Shown here piece by piece: positions 33,639 through 43,827 of a DNA stretch of 46,864 nucleotides. The DNA lies in contig MHGQ01000025.1 in assembly GCA_001805645.1 (NCBI GenBank), positions 1-46,864 on the forward strand. The letters are read 5' to 3'. A model generated the notes under the pieces. That model was not told the DNA's origin and did not search any database. It saw only the letters and a list, made by a program, of their open reading frames with translations. Position numbers and translations under genes: made by a program. Each line of letters opens with the position of its first letter. Position 1 is the first letter of the stretch. The DNA comes from Omnitrophica WOR_2 bacterium RIFCSPHIGHO2_02_FULL_50_17. Its GTDB lineage: Bacteria > Omnitrophota > Gorgyraeia > Zapsychrales > Zapsychraceae.

Positions 33639-34480
33639 GGCTTGATAATTTCAAGGATGCGGTCCAAGTCCTCCAAAGAATAGTATTCGATAATAATCTT
33701 GCCTTTTTTGTTTCGAGAATGGATGGAAACCTTCGTTCCGAGGATTCTCTGCAACCGTTCCTCCAGGGCAGACACCTCCTGGTCCTTCGGGACTTGGACT
33801 TTTTCCCGTCGAGAAACAGCCTGAGAGGGGAGCTTAACCAGATCTTCCAATTCGCGGACAGAAAGCCCCTTTTTTAGGACCAGGGCAAACAATCGCCTCT
33901 GTTCGCTTAGAATCTCTACGCTCAACAGCGCGCGCGCATGCCCAACCGAAAGAGCTCCCTCGTAAACACTCTTTTGGATCTCGGGCGGCAACTTTAACAA
34001 GCGCAGAAGATTGCTGACGGTCGAACGATCCTTCCCGACGGATTCAGCCACCTGATCGTGCGTGTAGCGAAACTCTTCAATGAGACGCCTGTAAGCCTCG
34101 GCCTCCTCAATAGGATTAAGCTCTTCACGCTGAATGTTCTCCACCAAGGCCAGCACAAGCGCTTCCTGATCCGTCACGTCTTTGATGATAACCGGCACCT
34201 CAGGCATATTGAGTGCCCGCGCCGCTTTAAGCCGCCGCTCGCCGGCAATAACTTCGTATCCCCCTCCTTTGGCGCGGACCAAAATGGGCTGCAACACCCC
34301 CTTTTCCCGAATAGAGGCCTTTAACTCTTCGAGCTTGGTCTCATCATAATATGTACGCGGCTGAAAGGCGTTACCTTTAAGAATCTCCGTTTTTAGATAA
34401 GCAACCGTCTCATTCTTTCTTGCCTCAGCCCTTTCTGGAATAAGGGCCGCCAATCCTTTGCCCAAAGCCCTATGCTCCAT
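33635..34480 (-). CDS. parB: ParB/Spo0J chromosome partition protein
   Basis: A 281-residue CTPase clamp that loads at parS. It has the N-terminal GKGLAALIPE (ParA-contact), the CTP-binding GERRLKAAR box, the HTH KDRSTVSNLLRLLKLP and a C-terminal dimer domain. ATG 34480 is preferred: AAGGGGGT lies 4 bases upstream, and the longer frame begins at a TTG in a DnaA box. Upstream parA is 55 bp away. Confidence 0.94.
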   Translation of the reverse strand: MEHRALGKGLAALIPERAEARKNETVAYLKTEILKGNAFQPRTYYDETKLEELKASIREKGVLQPILVRAKGGGYEVIAGERRLKAARALNMPEVPVIIKDVTDQEALVLALVENIQREELNPIEEAEAYRRLIEEFRYTHDQVAESVGKDRSTVSNLLRLLKLPPEIQKSVYEGALSVGHARALLSVEILSEQRRLFALVLKKGLSVRELEDLVKLPSQAVSRREKVQVPKDQEVSALEERLQRILGTKVSIHSRNKKGKIIIEYYSLEDLDRILEIIKP

Positions 34481-34497
34481 CTGTACCCCCTTATATT

Positions 34498-34506
34498 TTA
34501 TCCACA
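34498..34506 (+). promoter_or_regulatory. DnaA box between parA and parB
   Basis: A perfect TTATCCACA in the 55-bp parA-parB gap, 4 kb from dnaA. It may be chance or a DnaA titration/regulatory site. Confidence 0.5.
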
Positions 34507-34535
34507 AACGTTCAATATTTGAACAATATTAAAGC

Positions 34536-35381
34536 TTACACTGCCTGCTCAACAGACCCAGCTTCTCCAGATGCCCCAAAGTCGCCTAACACATTTGTTC
34601 TCAGCTGGTTATGTTCGAGTGGCTGCCAATTTAAAATCTCAACGGCGAGCTCCCTGTATTTCCTGGAGCCGATTGAGGCGCCATCATAAATCGTTATGGG
34701 TTTGCCATGGCTGGGCGCCTCGCTAAGTCGAATGTTTCTTGGAATAACCGTCTTATAAACCTTCTCTTTAAAATAGCCTCGGATTTCATTGATAACTTCT
34801 GTTGTCAAGTTCGTTCTATAATCCGCCATCGTAAGAAGGACACCTTCAATGCTCAGTCCGGGATTAAGGCTGTCCCGTATCAGATTGAGCGTATTCATAA
34901 GCTGAGAAACTCCCTCTAAGGCATAAAATTCGCATTGGATAGGGATGATCACAGAGTCGCTGGCCACTAACGCATTAAGCGTCAGCAGACCAAGCGACGG
35001 CGGAGAATCAATGAAAACATAATCATATTCTGGAGCAATCGGCGCAACAAATTTCTTAAGACGGGTTTCTCTTGAGAGCGCCCCAACTAACTCAATTTCA
35101 GCGCCGGTCAGGTTAATATTGCATGGAATAATGTCCAAGCCCGGATAAACATTCTTTATCAATACATCTTTCACAGAGGCTTTATTTATTATCAACTCGT
35201 AAACGGAGATCTCCAATTCGTTCTTATTAACTCCGACACCGCTCGTTGCATTCCCCTGAGGATCCGCGTCTATGATTAAAACCCTCTTACCGAATTCAGC
35301 AATCGCGGTTGATAAATTAACCGTAGTTGTAGTCTTCCCCGTGCCGCCTTTCTGATTACATACAGAAATTATCTTGCCCAT
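34536..35381 (-). CDS. parA: ParA/Soj chromosome partition ATPase
   Basis: A 281-residue deviant-Walker ATPase (NQKGGTGKTTTTVNLSTA; DADPQGNAT; VFIDSPPSLGLLTLNA). With ParB and parS it segregates the origin and may control DnaA. Immediately upstream is a parS site. The C-terminus has an extra ~20 residues (LEHNQLRTNVLGDFGASGEAG) beyond the usual end. Confidence 0.95.
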   Translation of the reverse strand: MGKIISVCNQKGGTGKTTTTVNLSTAIAEFGKRVLIIDADPQGNATSGVGVNKNELEISVYELIINKASVKDVLIKNVYPGLDIIPCNINLTGAEIELVGALSRETRLKKFVAPIAPEYDYVFIDSPPSLGLLTLNALVASDSVIIPIQCEFYALEGVSQLMNTLNLIRDSLNPGLSIEGVLLTMADYRTNLTTEVINEIRGYFKEKVYKTVIPRNIRLSEAPSHGKPITIYDGASIGSRKYRELAVEILNWQPLEHNQLRTNVLGDFGASGEAGSVEQAV

Positions 35382-35404
35382 ATCAACCTATATTTGTTGC
35401 CAAA

Positions 35405-35420
35405 TGTTTCACGTGAAACA
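35405..35420. promoter_or_regulatory. parS: parS centromere site
   Basis: TGTTTCACGTGAAACA is a perfect 16-bp palindrome matching the bacterial parS consensus. It lies 24 bp upstream of parA and about 2.5-4.4 kb from the origin elements. Confidence 0.93.
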
Positions 35421-35435
35421 TTGCTGAATGTCAAA

Positions 35436-35578
35436 ATAAATTCTTCTAAGCTCCCCGATGCCCGCCTGCCGGACGGCCAGGCAAGCATCGGTATATCCAG
35501 GCAGGGATTCATTCCTGCGATTTTAAATCCCCGTCCACCTAAGACGGACGGGGCATATGAGCAGAATCAACATCTATT
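35436..35578 (+). repeat. Composite palindromic repeat, copy D (full form, slightly decayed)
   Basis: Same order as copy C but with point changes: the left outer arm is ATAAATTCTTC, hairpin 1 lacks one G at its right end (GCATCGG-TAT), and hairpin 2 reads CCGTCCACCTAAGACGG. The tail ATATGAGCAGAATC is identical. It occupies the gap between jag and parA where mnmE/mnmG/rsmG often stand. Confidence 0.88.
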
Positions 35579-35634
35579 CAAATCGGCCTAACAACACCTG
35601 TCTATTGCCTATTTTTACTAAAAATGTAAAAGAA

Positions 35635-35859
35635 TCAAGGAATATTTTCTTTTTTTTCTTTATTAATTGTAACCTTAATCTTGGCAGGTTTTTCCCCCTC
35701 CATTCCAAAAAGCCCCTTCTTCTCCTCGCAAACGACCTTCACGGCGATCTCGTCGCGCGAAACCCCAAGAATCTCTGAGGCTTTTTTTATAGCATCTTCG
35801 ACGGTGCTTCCCTCAACCTCTATGCTCTTAGCAACATTTTTATTAATTCTTTTTATCAT
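35635..35859 (-). CDS. Stand-alone Jag N-terminal domain protein
   Basis: A 74-residue protein equal to only the Jag_N domain (IEVEGSTVEDAIKKASEILGVSRDEI ... KKGLFGMEG). Full Jag/EloR/KhpB has KH and R3H RNA-binding domains after it (200+ residues); neither is found downstream up to parA. It overlaps the yidC stop by 4 bp (ATGA), the standard yidC-jag arrangement. Either Jag_N works alone here or the gene has lost its 3' part; the clean stop and intact frame do not decide between these. Confidence 0.85.
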   Translation of the reverse strand: MIKRINKNVAKSIEVEGSTVEDAIKKASEILGVSRDEIAVKVVCEEKKGLFGMEGEKPAKIKVTINKEKKENIP

Positions 35860-37481
35860 TGCACAATCGCAGGCTCTCTAGACATTTTCCACTGCATTGC
35901 AGTGGAAAAGGCATAAAACATTGTAAAATATAATGTCAAGCCGCTGGCAAAGTTATAGAAGACGATCCCGAGAAATACGGGCATGATAACGCTCATAATT
36001 TTCTGCTGGGCAGCCTGTGCCGGATCCGACATAATCATTGTCTTAGAAGTCAGTTTTTGTTGGGCAGCCATGACAAAAATCATAATCACGGGCAACACAT
36101 TGAACTCGTTGCCAACAATGGGAAGTTTAAACGGAAATATAAACAGCCGGTCGGGCTCAGAAAGATCCTTGATCCACAAAAAATTCGCCCCTTTCAGGGA
36201 AACAGAACGCCACAAAACCTGGTAAAGTCCTATGAAGACAGGCATTTGCAGAAGCATCGGCAGGCACCCACCCATAGGATTAATTTTATGCTTTTTATAC
36301 AGCTCCATCACCTCCGTGTTCATTTTCTGGGGATTATCTTTATATTTTGACCGGATATTGGCAATTTGCGGATTCATGGCCTGCATTTTCTTCATAGACA
36401 TCATGCTTTTCAAGGTAAGCGGATACATGGCAAAATATATAACTGTGCTAATCAAGATAATACAAACGCCCCAATTCGGTATGATTCTATGAAGTCCGTG
36501 CATGGCGCTATAAATGATTTTTGCAATTGCATCAAACAAGGTTAGCCTGTAGTAGCGCGCGATATCTTCCAGCCCATATTTGTAGCGTTGCAATGCCTCA
36601 AAATTTTCTGGTCCTGCATAAATAAAAGACGCAAAACTAACTTGCGATCCCGGCTCAACGCGAACGCCCCTAGACTGGATAGTCAATGCAAGTTTTTCGT
36701 CGCTTAACGGGGCAAGAACATATCCGTACGTTTCATAAAGCGGTTTAAATATGGCGCAAAAATAGCGATTCCTAAATCCGACCCAACGAACAGGCCCGAC
36801 ATGATTCTTGGCATCTTTAGACGAAAACCGAAAGGCATTATTTTTTCGATCAATAACGCTTTCCGACGCGACGACATATTCAAACATGGCCCGGTCGCGT
36901 TCATAATTATGCTTGTCAATATTATTTTTAATCCCCAGACTGGACATATCAATGACCATCCCGTACGCATCCCAATTTATCAGTTTGGACATATTTGTCT
37001 TGTTTTTAAAACTTATGTCGGCCGTAATCGTATAATCAGCGTCTGAAATTTTGTATGATTTATTTATGACATATTCCTCATTTTCGAATGTAAACAGAAT
37101 TTCATGCGAACTCACTCTATCGAAGGCAAAAGACAATTTATCGTATTGGACAATAGTTCCGATATTTGACAGCGGAAGGGAGGCGGCATATTCCTTTATA
37201 TAAATCTTGCTTAAGACACCACCGATATTTGAAAACTCTGCAGCCAGGCGGTCCGTTTCGATACGCTCAGTCTTCTCTCCAAATGCCTGGCGCAATGGGG
37301 CAGGCTGATTGACAAAATTAGCCACATAAGAAGCAGATGTGTGCTCTGCTACCTCATTCATGCCAACATGTTGTGCCATTTTGTGCCCGTAATTTCTTGA
37401 CGGCTGGTTTGGCGTTATGGCCGCCCAGAAATATAATATAAACAATGATAAAATTATGGCTAAAAGAAATCTTTTTTCCAT
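35856..37481 (-). CDS. yidC: Membrane protein insertase YidC
   Basis: A 541-residue insertase of the Gram-negative type: N-terminal anchor (about 5-22), large periplasmic domain (about 60-340) and a five-helix C-terminal core with WGVCIILISTVIYFAMYPLT, the MSMKKMQAMNPQI cytoplasmic hairpin and MGGCLPMLLQMPVFIGLY. It lies between yidD and jag. Confidence 0.96.
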   Translation of the reverse strand: MEKRFLLAIILSLFILYFWAAITPNQPSRNYGHKMAQHVGMNEVAEHTSASYVANFVNQPAPLRQAFGEKTERIETDRLAAEFSNIGGVLSKIYIKEYAASLPLSNIGTIVQYDKLSFAFDRVSSHEILFTFENEEYVINKSYKISDADYTITADISFKNKTNMSKLINWDAYGMVIDMSSLGIKNNIDKHNYERDRAMFEYVVASESVIDRKNNAFRFSSKDAKNHVGPVRWVGFRNRYFCAIFKPLYETYGYVLAPLSDEKLALTIQSRGVRVEPGSQVSFASFIYAGPENFEALQRYKYGLEDIARYYRLTLFDAIAKIIYSAMHGLHRIIPNWGVCIILISTVIYFAMYPLTLKSMMSMKKMQAMNPQIANIRSKYKDNPQKMNTEVMELYKKHKINPMGGCLPMLLQMPVFIGLYQVLWRSVSLKGANFLWIKDLSEPDRLFIFPFKLPIVGNEFNVLPVIMIFVMAAQQKLTSKTMIMSDPAQAAQQKIMSVIMPVFLGIVFYNFASGLTLYFTMFYAFSTAMQWKMSREPAIVQ

Positions 37482-37504
37482 AAAAGTATGCGGGAATTAA
37501 GCCT

Positions 37505-37714
37505 TCATTCTACAGGATCGTATCCGCCTTGAGAAAGCGGGGAGCAGCGTATGATACGCCGTAATGCCTTGATGCCCCCCTTAAAAGCGCCGTGTCTTTC
37601 AACGGCTTCCAGGGCATAGTGTGAACACGAGGGATAAAAACGACAAGTCCTGGGCAAAAAAATCCGGCCTGTGCGCTGGTACAGTCGAATTATTGCCTTC
37701 AAAACATATCTCAT
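37505..37714 (-). CDS. yidD: Membrane protein insertion efficiency factor YidD
   Basis: A 69-residue protein with the family core CRFYPSCSHYALEAVERHGAFKGG and RIIRCSPLSQGGYDPV. It starts only 71 bp after rpmH, because rnpA, which normally lies between them, is absent. No ribosome site is evident. Confidence 0.94.
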   Translation of the reverse strand: MRYVLKAIIRLYQRTGRIFLPRTCRFYPSCSHYALEAVERHGAFKGGIKALRRIIRCSPLSQGGYDPVE

Positions 37715-37785
37715 GGGGAATGCGCTGTTTCTCGATCTTAATGGAAATTGCCGCGCCTAACGCGCAAGGGATACCAGTGCCGGAG

Positions 37786-37920
37786 TTAAGCAAGCCGCTT
37801 GCGCCCTTTGGATCGTCGACGCTTAAGGACATCGCGTCCGTCAGCAGTTTTCATGCGCCTGCGAAAACCGTGAAGGCGTTTGCCTTTTAAATGGGTTGGA
37901 GTCTTTAAATGCTTCTTCAT
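37786..37920 (-). CDS. rpmH: Large ribosomal subunit protein bL34
   Basis: A 44-residue Lys/Arg-rich protein: [36 protein letters not shown], ending KGRKRLA. This is the bL34 pattern (HGFRxRM.T..GR.VL..RR.KGRK.L). A strong promoter ends 9 bp before the ATG and no Shine-Dalgarno is present, so the mRNA is probably leaderless. Confidence 0.95.
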   Translation of the reverse strand: MKKHLKTPTHLKGKRLHGFRRRMKTADGRDVLKRRRSKGRKRLA

Positions 37921-37929
37921 AATTGGTCA

Positions 37930-37957
37930 ATTATAACACACGACTTTGGTTAGTCAA
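37930..37957 (-). promoter_or_regulatory. rpmH promoter (leaderless message)
   Basis: TTGACT (37952-37957) and TATAAT (37930-37935) are 16 bp apart on the minus strand. Only 9 bp separate the -10 box from ATG 37920, so the transcript begins 0-3 nt before the start codon. Confidence 0.75.
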
Positions 37958-38100
37958 GCCATTTCCCCGAAGGGGTGTCTCGGCGAGACATCAAACAACC
38001 GATCAAAGAATCCGTGCCGCCTAAAAACCCCGTCGACACGGCAAGAAAGCCGCCGCCGGCCGCGAGTTTTTGAAATATCTATCTTGCGTCTAAAATTTAA

Positions 38101-38129
38101 TTTGAAATCAAAATTTTCTCTGATATAAT
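38101..38129 (+). promoter_or_regulatory. dnaA promoter
   Basis: TTTGAAATCAAA (38101-38112) contains the -35 TTGAAA; TATAAT is at 38124-38129, spacer 16 bp. The dnaA leader would be about 290 nt. The -35 block and the TGATATAATAAAA block are the same as those before 6S RNA. Confidence 0.72.
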
Positions 38130-38210
38130 AAAACACTTTTGTGAGGCTCTTTTTTAACCGTTCGCGTTTGCATCATAAATTGCGCTGGTTGAATCTGCGG
38201 CGCCCGGCAG

Positions 38211-38219
38211 TTATCCACA
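38211..38219 (+). promoter_or_regulatory. DnaA box (perfect)
   Basis: TTATCCACA, consensus, in the dnaA leader region. Confidence 0.75.
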
Positions 38220-38262
38220 CCCATTAACCGCCTGCCGGCCAAGCAAGGATGGGCAGGACAGG
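38219..38262 (+). repeat. Decayed palindromic repeat, copy E
   Basis: CCCATTAACCGCCTGCCGG-CCAAGCAAGGATGGG resembles hairpin 1 of copies B-D with deletions and substitutions. It abuts a DnaA box inside the dnaA leader. Confidence 0.5.
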
Positions 38263-38328
38263 TGCGGCAATAAACTTTTCGAATGCTGGTCTACCTCCCT
38301 AATTTTTTGTAGAAACAAAATTTGGTCT

Positions 38329-38337
38329 TGTGGAAAA
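38329..38337 (-). promoter_or_regulatory. DnaA box (one mismatch)
   Basis: TTTTCCACA on the minus strand, about 90 bp before dnaA. Confidence 0.55.
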
Positions 38338-38425
38338 CCTGTTAATGTTTTTTTGAGAAGCCTGTAACCAGTTTGAATCAAACAAGTTGTGCTTAAACAA
38401 CGTTTCACACAAGTTCGGCGCGCTC

Positions 38426-39760
38426 ATGAATTTAACATCCCTCTGGGAGCAATCGCAGCAACAAATTCGCGAAAAGGTTGGAACCGCCTCGTACGAAACA
38501 TGGTTTTCTGCCATACGTGTCAAAGAAAAAGCTCCTCAGACGCTTATTGTTGAGGCTCCTGACGATTTTTTCAAAAACTGGATTGTCGAACATTACCGGC
38601 ATTGCATTCAAGAGATTATAAGCCGAGCGGCCTCTTGCCCTGTGCAGATTGAGTATTCTGTGAATGCGCACCTTCTTAAAGAAGACACCCAGAGCCGCCT
38701 CATGCAGTTCGAAGAGAATTTCTCTGACAGCGAAAGCCCGCAATCCCGCCTCAATTCCCGTTTTACTTTTGACAATTTCGTTGTCGGGCCGTCTAATCGT
38801 TTCGCATGTGCGGCCAGCCTGGCTGTCGCGGAATCCCCGGCCAAGGCTTACAATCCGTTATTTATCTACGGTCCGGTTGGGCTTGGGAAAACGCATCTTA
38901 TCCAGGCCGTTACCCATAAAATACGCCAGCTTCATCCGCATTTAAAACACTGCTACATGTCATCGGAACAATTTACAAACGAGCTTATCAATGCTATCCG
39001 CAACCGCTCCACGCCCCAATTCCGCAAAAAATACCGAGAGATGGGCGTCCTTTTAATTGACGACATTCAATTTATCGCCGGCAAAGAATCTACCCAGGAA
39101 GAATTCTTCCACACATTTAACAATTTGCACGATAATCGCAAGCAAATTATCATCACTTCCGACCGCCCTCCTAGAGAAATCGCGAACCTGGAGGAGCGCC
39201 TGAGCTCTCGTTTTGCCTGGGGGCTTATCGCGGATATCCAACCGCCGGATTTTGAGACGAGGGTGGCGATTCTCAAAAAAAAGATAAAACAAGAGCCGGT
39301 GACTGTTCCGGATGCGGTGATTTATTTTATCGCGGAACAAATCAAAACCAATATCCGCGAATTGGAGGGAGCATTAATACGGGTGGCCGCTTATTCTTTG
39401 CTCGAAGAATGCCCCATCACCCTGGATATGGCGAAAATGATTCTTAAGGATATGGTAAAGAACACAGCGAAGGTTATAAATATTGAGGAAATTCAAAAGT
39501 CGGTTGCAGATTTTTTCCGGGTACCTCTCTCAGAATTAAGGGCAAAAAAAAGACACAAAACAATTGTTTTGCCCAGGCAAATTGCCATGTATTTATGCCG
39601 GCAGCTAACCAATTTTTCATTGCCGGAAATCGGCAATGCCTTTGGGGGCAAAGATCACACAACCGTCTTACATTCCTATAAGAAAATTGAACAAGTCCTA
39701 ATAGAAGATGGGGAGATAAAAACAATTATTGAGCGATTAATCACTGTTCTACAAAAATAA
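38426..39760 (+). CDS. dnaA: Chromosomal replication initiator DnaA
   Basis: A 444-residue initiator with domain I (LWEQSQQQIREKVGTASYETWF), a short linker, AAA+ domain (Walker A GPVGLGKTHL; Walker B LLIDDIQF; the ELEGALIRV sensor-2-side helix) and domain IV with the DnaA signature GGKDHTTVLHSYKKIE. The frame opens at 38387, but ATG 38426 fits the family N-terminus; no strong ribosome site is visible. First gene on the plus arm; followed by the unwinding element and dnaN. Confidence 0.96.
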   Translation: MNLTSLWEQSQQQIREKVGTASYETWFSAIRVKEKAPQTLIVEAPDDFFKNWIVEHYRHCIQEIISRAASCPVQIEYSVNAHLLKEDTQSRLMQFEENFSDSESPQSRLNSRFTFDNFVVGPSNRFACAASLAVAESPAKAYNPLFIYGPVGLGKTHLIQAVTHKIRQLHPHLKHCYMSSEQFTNELINAIRNRSTPQFRKKYREMGVLLIDDIQFIAGKESTQEEFFHTFNNLHDNRKQIIITSDRPPREIANLEERLSSRFAWGLIADIQPPDFETRVAILKKKIKQEPVTVPDAVIYFIAEQIKTNIRELEGALIRVAAYSLLEECPITLDMAKMILKDMVKNTAKVINIEEIQKSVADFFRVPLSELRAKKRHKTIVLPRQIAMYLCRQLTNFSLPEIGNAFGGKDHTTVLHSYKKIEQVLIEDGEIKTIIERLITVLQK

Positions 39761-39840
39761 TCCCAGTATAATAAAAACTAAATCACAGGCAAATTTAATA
39801 TAATCAATTTAAAATCAACAACTTAAAGTTTTATTCAAGT

Positions 39841-39874
39841 TATCCACATGCCCTACTAAAACTATTACTACTAA
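39841..39874 (+). promoter_or_regulatory. oriC: Basal origin unwinding element: DnaA box plus DnaA-trios
   Basis: A perfect DnaA box TTATCCACA (39841-39849) is followed by the GC-rich step TGCC and then CTA-CTA-AAA-CTA-TTA-CTA-CTA (39854-39874), leading into AT-rich sequence before dnaN. On the complementary strand these triplets are 3'-GAT/AAT-5', the DnaA-trio pattern described for bacterial origins. The whole 151-bp dnaA-dnaN gap is strongly AT-rich. Confidence 0.75.
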
Positions 39875-39911
39875 ATATTATAAAACAGAACAGCTTTAAA
39901 GAGGACTGAAA

Positions 39912-41000
39912 ATGAAAATTAAAACTTCAAAAGAAAATTTATTAAATGGAATTCAAATAGTTCAAAATATTGTTTCCAGTAAAATTACATTGCCTATCCT
40001 ATCTAATATTCTTCTTGAAACCCATGAAACAACACTCAAATTAAATACTACAGATTTAGATATCGGCATATCTTGTGAAATACCTGTGGAAATTCTTGAA
40101 GAAGGGTCTATAACTATTCCCGCTAAACGATTCGGAGATATTATTCGCGAGTTGCCCGCAGGAGATATTATGGTGAATGCGAAGAAAAATTGTCAAGTAG
40201 ACATTGAGGGGAAACAGTGCCGGTTTAAATTGAACGGTCTTCCTAGGGAGGAATTTCCTAAATTCCCAGAATTTAAAGATAAAGAGGCTATCCAGATTAA
40301 GCAGGCTATATTAAAGGAGATGCTACAATTAACTTCTTTTGCTGTCTCTCATGAAGAATCGCGGTATGTTTTAAATGGGATTTTAATGGAAATTTCTGAA
40401 AATAGTATCCGTATCGTCGCCACAGATGGAAGACGGCTGGCTAAAATTGAAAAAAAACTATCCATAGCTATTCCCAAAGACATCACTGTTATTATTCCCG
40501 TTAAAGCCATACAGGAAGTCACCCGCAATTTAAAAGAGGAGGGGGATCTTTCGTTTATTGTGGGGGCCAATCAAGTTTTATTTGATATCGATGGGGTATT
40601 GATAGCAACGCGCATTATTGAAGGCGAATTCCCTAACTATAATCAGGTTATTCCTAAACCGATCAAACACCGCATACGCATGAACACCCAGGAATTTTTA
40701 TCGTCGATTCGAAGAGCAAATTTGTTATCAACGCCGGATTTCCAGACAATGAAATTCGAGGTCTTCCCGGACAAATTGGTGATTTCCAAAACAACGCCCG
40801 ATGTGGGAGAGTCCAGGGAAGTTATCCCGATAGAATATCAGGGGGAGCAGATGATTGTTGGTTTTAATCCGCAATTTTTTATTGATTTTTTAAAAAATAT
40901 TAATGAAGAACACGTGGATATGGAGCTCTTGGGCGCAGATCAACCGGCGGTCATGCGTCAGCAGGATTATTTGTATTTGGCCCTGCCCATGAGAACATAG
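39912..41000 (+). CDS. dnaN: DNA polymerase III beta sliding clamp
   Basis: A 362-residue three-domain clamp. Typical elements are SKITLPILSNILLE near the start, SHEESRYVLNGILMEI in the middle and the C-terminal PAVMRQQDYLYLALPMRT (family P-[MLV]R). GAGGA is 6 bases before the ATG. It is AT-richer than its neighbours. Confidence 0.96.
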   Translation: MKIKTSKENLLNGIQIVQNIVSSKITLPILSNILLETHETTLKLNTTDLDIGISCEIPVEILEEGSITIPAKRFGDIIRELPAGDIMVNAKKNCQVDIEGKQCRFKLNGLPREEFPKFPEFKDKEAIQIKQAILKEMLQLTSFAVSHEESRYVLNGILMEISENSIRIVATDGRRLAKIEKKLSIAIPKDITVIIPVKAIQEVTRNLKEEGDLSFIVGANQVLFDIDGVLIATRIIEGEFPNYNQVIPKPIKHRIRMNTQEFLSSIRRANLLSTPDFQTMKFEVFPDKLVISKTTPDVGESREVIPIEYQGEQMIVGFNPQFFIDFLKNINEEHVDMELLGADQPAVMRQQDYLYLALPMRT

Positions 41001-41035
41001 GAAATAAAAATTAAAATTTTCTAGAAATTTTGAAG

Positions 41036-43815
<2,780 letters not shown>

Positions 43816-43827
43816 AGGGGAAGCGTT

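Larger units (their letters stand above)
37958..38425. other. rpmH-dnaA divergent intergenic region (origin-proximal)
   Basis: A 470-bp gene-free stretch at the point where coding switches from minus to plus strand. It holds the dnaA promoter, two DnaA boxes (38211 and 38329), a decayed palindromic repeat and AT-rich tracts (38090-38135). I see no open frame that looks like a gene. It is probably part of a bipartite origin together with the dnaA-dnaN gap. Confidence 0.7.

Noticed and set aside
18575-35578. CRISPR array
   Set aside because: The repeats are few, kilobases apart, palindromic and lack regular spacers or cas genes.
37599-37832. 77-codon minus-strand frame at the place of rnpA
   Set aside because: It overlaps rpmH and yidD in another frame and has no RNase P protein motifs, so it is not rnpA.
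38130-38160. Terminator in the dnaA leader (CACTTTTGTG then a T-run)
   Set aside because: The stem is only 3-4 bp and separated from the T-run, too weak to claim.
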